From CAJXZP01 sp963974475 (GTDB taxonomy: Bacteria; Bacteroidota; Bacteroidia; Flavobacteriales_G; Salibacteraceae), in contig CAXBCR010000030.1 in NCBI GenBank assembly GCA_963974475.1, positions 1-38,519 of the forward strand: a stretch of 38,519 nt of DNA. Direction: 5' to 3'. The notes under the pieces are model-generated. The model did not search any database. It worked only from the letters and a program-made list of their open reading frames with translations, and was not told the origin of the DNA. Of the stretch, positions 34,861-38,519 are shown in pieces (positions within the stretch are counted from its first letter, which is position 1; each line of letters opens with the position of its first letter). The position numbers were made by a program, and so were the translations under genes.

Positions 34861-37800
34861 ATGAAACAGATAACTACCTTCGCACTAAGCTGTATCCTGT
34901 GGATAACCTCTTTAGGACTACAAGCGCAAAATTATGACTACTTAGCTTCCGTGAGCGATACAGGAAGTGGAGTTACAACAAACAATTCTCAGAATTGGAC
35001 CGATTTGGTTTCCGTAACCATTGATGTGACAAATATTAATCAGGTTTTTCTATCTGCCGGTATCAATATGCGGACTGATGGTTCCTCCAATAACGGTAGA
35101 GAGGCTAATTACAACATTTACCGAAGTGATGACGCAACTCAAAATAGTGGCGTTATTAAACGTCAAATGCGAGCAAACTCAGAACCAGGGGTAGAAAGCT
35201 GGGGAGTGGGTACATTGGTGCACATTTTTGATGTAAGTAATGTTTCGGGAAACAAAACCTTTGTTTTGGAACATAGTAATAAAGGTGGTACAGATAATGG
35301 ACGAAATGTATTTTCATACGCTCGTTTAACAGCTATTGCAATGACTACTCAAATTAATCATAACGATTTAAATACCGATGTGAAACGGTTGAGTACGTAT
35401 GATAATACCACATCGTCTAGCTATTCTGCTATTTCCGGATTGGTTACCGATTCATTGACATTACCTGTGGAAGGCGATATTTATGTGGCCGCTTCTATTG
35501 ACAGTAAATCTAATACCGGGAATACTGAAGGGGAATATAGATTAGAGTATTCTACAGATAATGGTGCAACCTATACAAGTATGGGGAAATCCGTAAAAAG
35601 AACAATGGTTAATACGTGGGATGATGGAATTATTACCCTTGTGGGGTTGTTACAAGAACCTGGAGTACTAAATTCTTATAAATTTAGAGTAGCACACAGA
35701 CGTAACAGCGGTTCAGGAACCATTAGTTCTGGAAATGCTAATTTGATTGCCATTGCTTTATCTCACCCAGGGGGTGGTTATTTTCCAACGTTTTATTCCG
35801 AAAATGATGCAACCGGTGCTTCGGTAACGGGTGCTGGAAATAAAGTTACAGGTATTGTAACCAACTCATTTACTACCGAACCGAATATTGGCGCCAATAA
35901 AGTGGATATGTTTGTAAGTACTCAGTATTTAGTTTCTGCGTCTAATTTGAATCAAACAGCCAATCCTCCCCAACGATTGAGAGGTGAAAACCAATTGTAT
36001 ATTACTTCTGCCTTGGGTACTGTTGAAGCAGAGCCCTATTACCGGTACATTGCCGATAACAGTATGTTTGGTGCAGGTGGCTTTATGGGCCTTGCAGAAA
36101 ATTTAGATGGCTCTACTAATTATACGCTAGGAATGGAGCATGAAATTGAACATGTTTCAAATCCGGATGGCGTAGCAGATGAAACGTTGACTACTTCGCA
36201 AGTGCTGATGATAGGTTTTAGAACTTTTGACAAAGCACGTAATTTATGGAGCGGTGGTGTAAGTGGTTCATGGGAAAATGCATCCAATTGGGCGTATGGC
36301 GTGGTGCCATCAGCTAATACCGATGCAGTAATTGCTTCAGGAGCATTCTCTCCTGTATTAATCAGCGGACATACTTATGAATGTAGAAATCTAATTTTAG
36401 AAACAGGAGCAGTTTTGGATATTTCTGCGGGTGCTTCCCTAACAGTTGGGACAGCCATTCAAAATGATGGCACCATTACCATAGAAAATAATGGGTCGTT
36501 AGTTCAAACCAATTCAGGAGCAAATACCAATACAGGTCAAGGAACATTTGAAATGAAAAGAACAGGTAATAATTCAGGTTTTGTTTACAATATCTGGTCT
36601 TCACCGATGCAAGAAGCAAGCGTAACTTCTACCTTCTCTAATGCCAATCCATGTGATATTTGGGTGTTTGAAGGAGCAGGTCAAAGATGGAATCACGATT
36701 ATGCAGTGGGTTATTCCACAAGCTGTTACGGTAACAATGTGGTATTTACTGCCAACGATGTGATTTCTGGTGGCGATGGTGTAATGGATGCCGGACGAGG
36801 TTATTTTGTACCTGGAGACGTAGCGCCAACACGTAGTTTTAATGGTCAAGTAAATAATGGTACCATCACGGTTCCTATTCAAGCTACAACTTTAGGTAAT
36901 CCTGGTGGCACGGATTGGGGAGACGATGATTGGAATTTAATAGGAAATCCATATCCAAGTGCAATAAGCGCAGCTTCTTTTTGGAGTGAAAACTCATTAA
37001 ACAACGCACGAATTATTACCGGATTATATTTCTGGGATGAAGCTGACACAGCTGGAGGATATAACCAAAATTCAGATTACGCATCTTGGAATTTAGCAGG
37101 TGGCGTCAATTCAGGTAATTCATCAAAAATTCCTACCGGGCAAATTGCAAGCGGTCAAGGATTTTGGGTGGTAGCCAATACATCAAGCAATGTGGTTTTT
37201 ACCAATTCCATGCGAACCGGTTTAAACGACCAGTTCTTTAAAAATGGAGTGACCGATAATCATAATTTGTGGGTAAGCTGTACTTCACCTTCGGGTTATC
37301 AAAACAATATTCTTGTGGGATTCAATCCTAACAGTACCGATGGGGAAGATGCGAATTACGATGCACATAAATTAATAGGTAATGCGCATATTAAGTTGTC
37401 ATCTGTCATTGATAACAAGGAATACGTTATTCAATCATTGGCTATGATTCCTATTCAACAAACCAAAATTATTCCTCTTACCGTAAGTTCTGATGAATAC
37501 GGAGACCATGTTTTTGCCAACTACAAAATGCAGAATATTTCTGATAACTATCAAATCTATATTAGAGATAATTACTTGGGAATTACAAAAGATTTACGAA
37601 AAGAGTCAATGGTGGTATCGTTAGATCCAAATGTAAATTATACTCACAGATTTGAACTAGTGGTAGTCAATGAAATGTTGGTAGATAATGGTGGAAGTCA
37701 AACTACTCATGTTACATCCATTAATGAGGTAGATTTATCTGCAACCAGAGTAATTCAAAATGAATCAGAATTAATCGTTACCAACACGAATGGATTCTCC

Positions 37801-37974
37801 GGATTGGTAGAAGTGGTAGATATTACTGGAAAAGTAATCTGGTCAAAATCACAAAAAACCGAAGTGAATTCACTAAGTATAGATATCAGTAGTTTTAATA
37901 ATGGAGTGTACATTCTTCATGTTACCAACCAAGAAAATCAAGTGTATCGTACTAAATTCATGAAAGTAAAATAG
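34861..37974 (+). CDS. T9SS surface protein, paralogue 2, 1037 aa
   Basis: Same length and layout as the protein at 29939. It has a signal peptide (MKQITTFALSCILWITSLGL, then QA) and two beta-sandwich-like regions (NGREANYNIYRSDD, DIYVAASIDSK, GNANLIAIALSHPGGGYF). A WSGGVSGSWENASNWAYG segment, the ~500-aa shared module and a type A sorting domain ending FMKVK follow. The C-terminal half is much closer to paralogue 1 than the N-terminal half. Nucleotide differences in the C-terminal half are spread and many look synonymous. This fits an older duplication under constraint, unlike the patchwork of the 1-7010 array. The divergent N-terminal half may set binding specificity. Function unknown. Confidence 0.85.
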   Translation: MKQITTFALSCILWITSLGLQAQNYDYLASVSDTGSGVTTNNSQNWTDLVSVTIDVTNINQVFLSAGINMRTDGSSNNGREANYNIYRSDDATQNSGVIKRQMRANSEPGVESWGVGTLVHIFDVSNVSGNKTFVLEHSNKGGTDNGRNVFSYARLTAIAMTTQINHNDLNTDVKRLSTYDNTTSSSYSAISGLVTDSLTLPVEGDIYVAASIDSKSNTGNTEGEYRLEYSTDNGATYTSMGKSVKRTMVNTWDDGIITLVGLLQEPGVLNSYKFRVAHRRNSGSGTISSGNANLIAIALSHPGGGYFPTFYSENDATGASVTGAGNKVTGIVTNSFTTEPNIGANKVDMFVSTQYLVSASNLNQTANPPQRLRGENQLYITSALGTVEAEPYYRYIADNSMFGAGGFMGLAENLDGSTNYTLGMEHEIEHVSNPDGVADETLTTSQVLMIGFRTFDKARNLWSGGVSGSWENASNWAYGVVPSANTDAVIASGAFSPVLISGHTYECRNLILETGAVLDISAGASLTVGTAIQNDGTITIENNGSLVQTNSGANTNTGQGTFEMKRTGNNSGFVYNIWSSPMQEASVTSTFSNANPCDIWVFEGAGQRWNHDYAVGYSTSCYGNNVVFTANDVISGGDGVMDAGRGYFVPGDVAPTRSFNGQVNNGTITVPIQATTLGNPGGTDWGDDDWNLIGNPYPSAISAASFWSENSLNNARIITGLYFWDEADTAGGYNQNSDYASWNLAGGVNSGNSSKIPTGQIASGQGFWVVANTSSNVVFTNSMRTGLNDQFFKNGVTDNHNLWVSCTSPSGYQNNILVGFNPNSTDGEDANYDAHKLIGNAHIKLSSVIDNKEYVIQSLAMIPIQQTKIIPLTVSSDEYGDHVFANYKMQNISDNYQIYIRDNYLGITKDLRKESMVVSLDPNVNYTHRFELVVVNEMLVDNGGSQTTHVTSINEVDLSATRVIQNESELIVTNTNGFSGLVEVVDITGKVIWSKSQKTEVNSLSIDISSFNNGVYILHVTNQENQVYRTKFMKVK

Positions 37975-37983
37975 ACGTTACTT

Positions 37984-38055
37984 AGAAACCGTGAGGGTCG
38001 GTTTCTTTTCACAAAGTAAAAGGTCCATTTCGTTTATTCGATTTGGGCCTTTTTG
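37984..38055 (+). terminator. Tandem terminators after paralogue 2
   Basis: The first hairpin is AGAAACCG / CGGTTTCT (37984-38006), followed by T residues. The second (38018-38055) is homologous to the strong hairpin after paralogue 1 but now carries mismatches (ATTTCG against CGATTT), so it is weaker. The 3' untranslated region was evidently duplicated with the gene. Confidence 0.75.
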
Positions 38056-38060
38056 TGTGG

Positions 38061-38160
38061 GGTGATTTGGTGAAGTGGTGAAATGGTGAAGGGGTGAAAT
38101 GGTGAAATGGTGATGATTTGAGGATGTATTGATTTGATGATTTGATGATGTGTTGATTTT
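38061..38160 (+). repeat. Degenerate short tandem repeats
   Basis: Imperfect GGTGAAAT-type 8-bp units (38061-38115) pass into TTTGATGA-like units. The same 8-bp unit forms a clean array at the window end. The minus-strand open frame covering it is a by-product of the repeats. Confidence 0.75.
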
Positions 38161-38236
38161 GTAATGAGATGAAGTGGTGTGGAGTCTACTTTGGAGTAAG
38201 TTAACATAATACTAAAGCACTCAACCAAGCTTAAAA

Positions 38237-38276
38237 GCCCTGAAAGGGCGTGATTTATGAGGAGCGGACAAAGTCC
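38237..38276. repeat. REP-like palindromes
   Basis: GCCCT-GAA-AGGGC (38237-38249) and GGAC-AAA-GTCC (38266-38276) lie close together in gene-free sequence. The first resembles dispersed palindromes I recall from other Bacteroidota genomes. Only one copy is visible here. Confidence 0.45.
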
Positions 38277-38439
38277 ATCGTGAAATAGCGGGTTAACGGT
38301 AAGTCTTGGAAGGAAGGGATTTGGTATAGGCTCAACCAACCACTGGTATAATTCTAAGCTCTAAGGTTTGAATAGGTTTAATGGGTGTCTGTTTTCCCGA
38401 ATTTAGGTAATAATAAAAACAATGTTGAATATCGAATAA

Positions 38440-38519
38440 TGAATTTTGAATTTTGAATTTTGAATGGTGAAATGGTGAAATGGTGAAATGGTGAAATGGT
38501 GAAATGGTGAAATGGTGAA
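38440..38519 (+). repeat. Simple tandem arrays at window end
   Basis: About 3.5 copies of the 7-bp unit TGAATTT (38440-38465) are followed by nearly seven perfect copies of the 8-bp unit GGTGAAAT (38466-38519). The array runs off the window. Confidence 0.9.

Noticed and set aside
38034..38339. Minus-strand 101-codon open frame at the window end
   Set aside because: Much of it is the translation of the short tandem repeats (HPFTISPLHQ-like) and the frame overlaps a terminator.

Overview
The window looks like a chromosomal segment of a Bacteroidota bacterium (Flavobacteriia/Cytophagia-like). The base composition looks AT-rich. Two of the promoters called carry exact TAnnTTTG boxes at about -7. 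Most genes encode exported proteins ending in type IX secretion system (T9SS) sorting domains: type A on five proteins and type B on one. No rRNA, tRNA, phage, integrase, transposase or CRISPR array was found.

Region 1 (1-7010) is a tandem array of two ~3.46 kb units, and it probably continues upstream of the window. Each unit has REP-like spacer repeats (CGTACTTTGGCAAAGTT), an orphan hairpin terminator, a promoter, gene A (surface/propeller-like protein, 624/625 codons), gene B (leucine-rich/L-domain-like T9SS cargo, 366 codons) and a terminator. Two things stand out. First, a (CA)13 tract lies inside the signal-peptide coding region of gene A and currently puts the signal peptide out of frame with the rest of the protein. 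Second, the two units appear identical over long stretches but abruptly divergent in two blocks, one in A and one in the LRR-like core of B. This suggests a phase-variable, recombining surface-antigen or receptor locus and is the best candidate for an undescribed system here.

Region 2 (7011-9473) is a likely three-gene operon: an OprO/P-like outer-membrane porin, a membrane-anchored FMN-binding protein with an SGAT flavinylation motif, and a four-helix membrane protein with intramembrane histidines. A small minus-strand gene of unknown function follows.

Region 3 (10501-24397, minus strand) holds a 3114-aa T9SS adhesin-like protein built from seven ~310-residue repeats, and a soluble hybrid histidine kinase with seven PAS domains plus a receiver domain.

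Region 4 (24889-29220) is a ~1443-aa PKD-repeat protein with a gliding-motility-type (type B) C-terminal sorting domain.

Region 5 (29221-38055) holds two 1037-aa paralogous T9SS proteins sharing upstream elements and tandem terminators. Their ~500-residue C-terminal half is also present at the end of the 3114-aa protein. Between them, on the minus strand, is a 188-aa protein with helix-turn-helix-like segments. The last 450 bp are gene-free and rich in short tandem repeats.

Overall this is a cell-surface/adhesion locus. Functions beyond secretion class are mostly inferred from sequence features.
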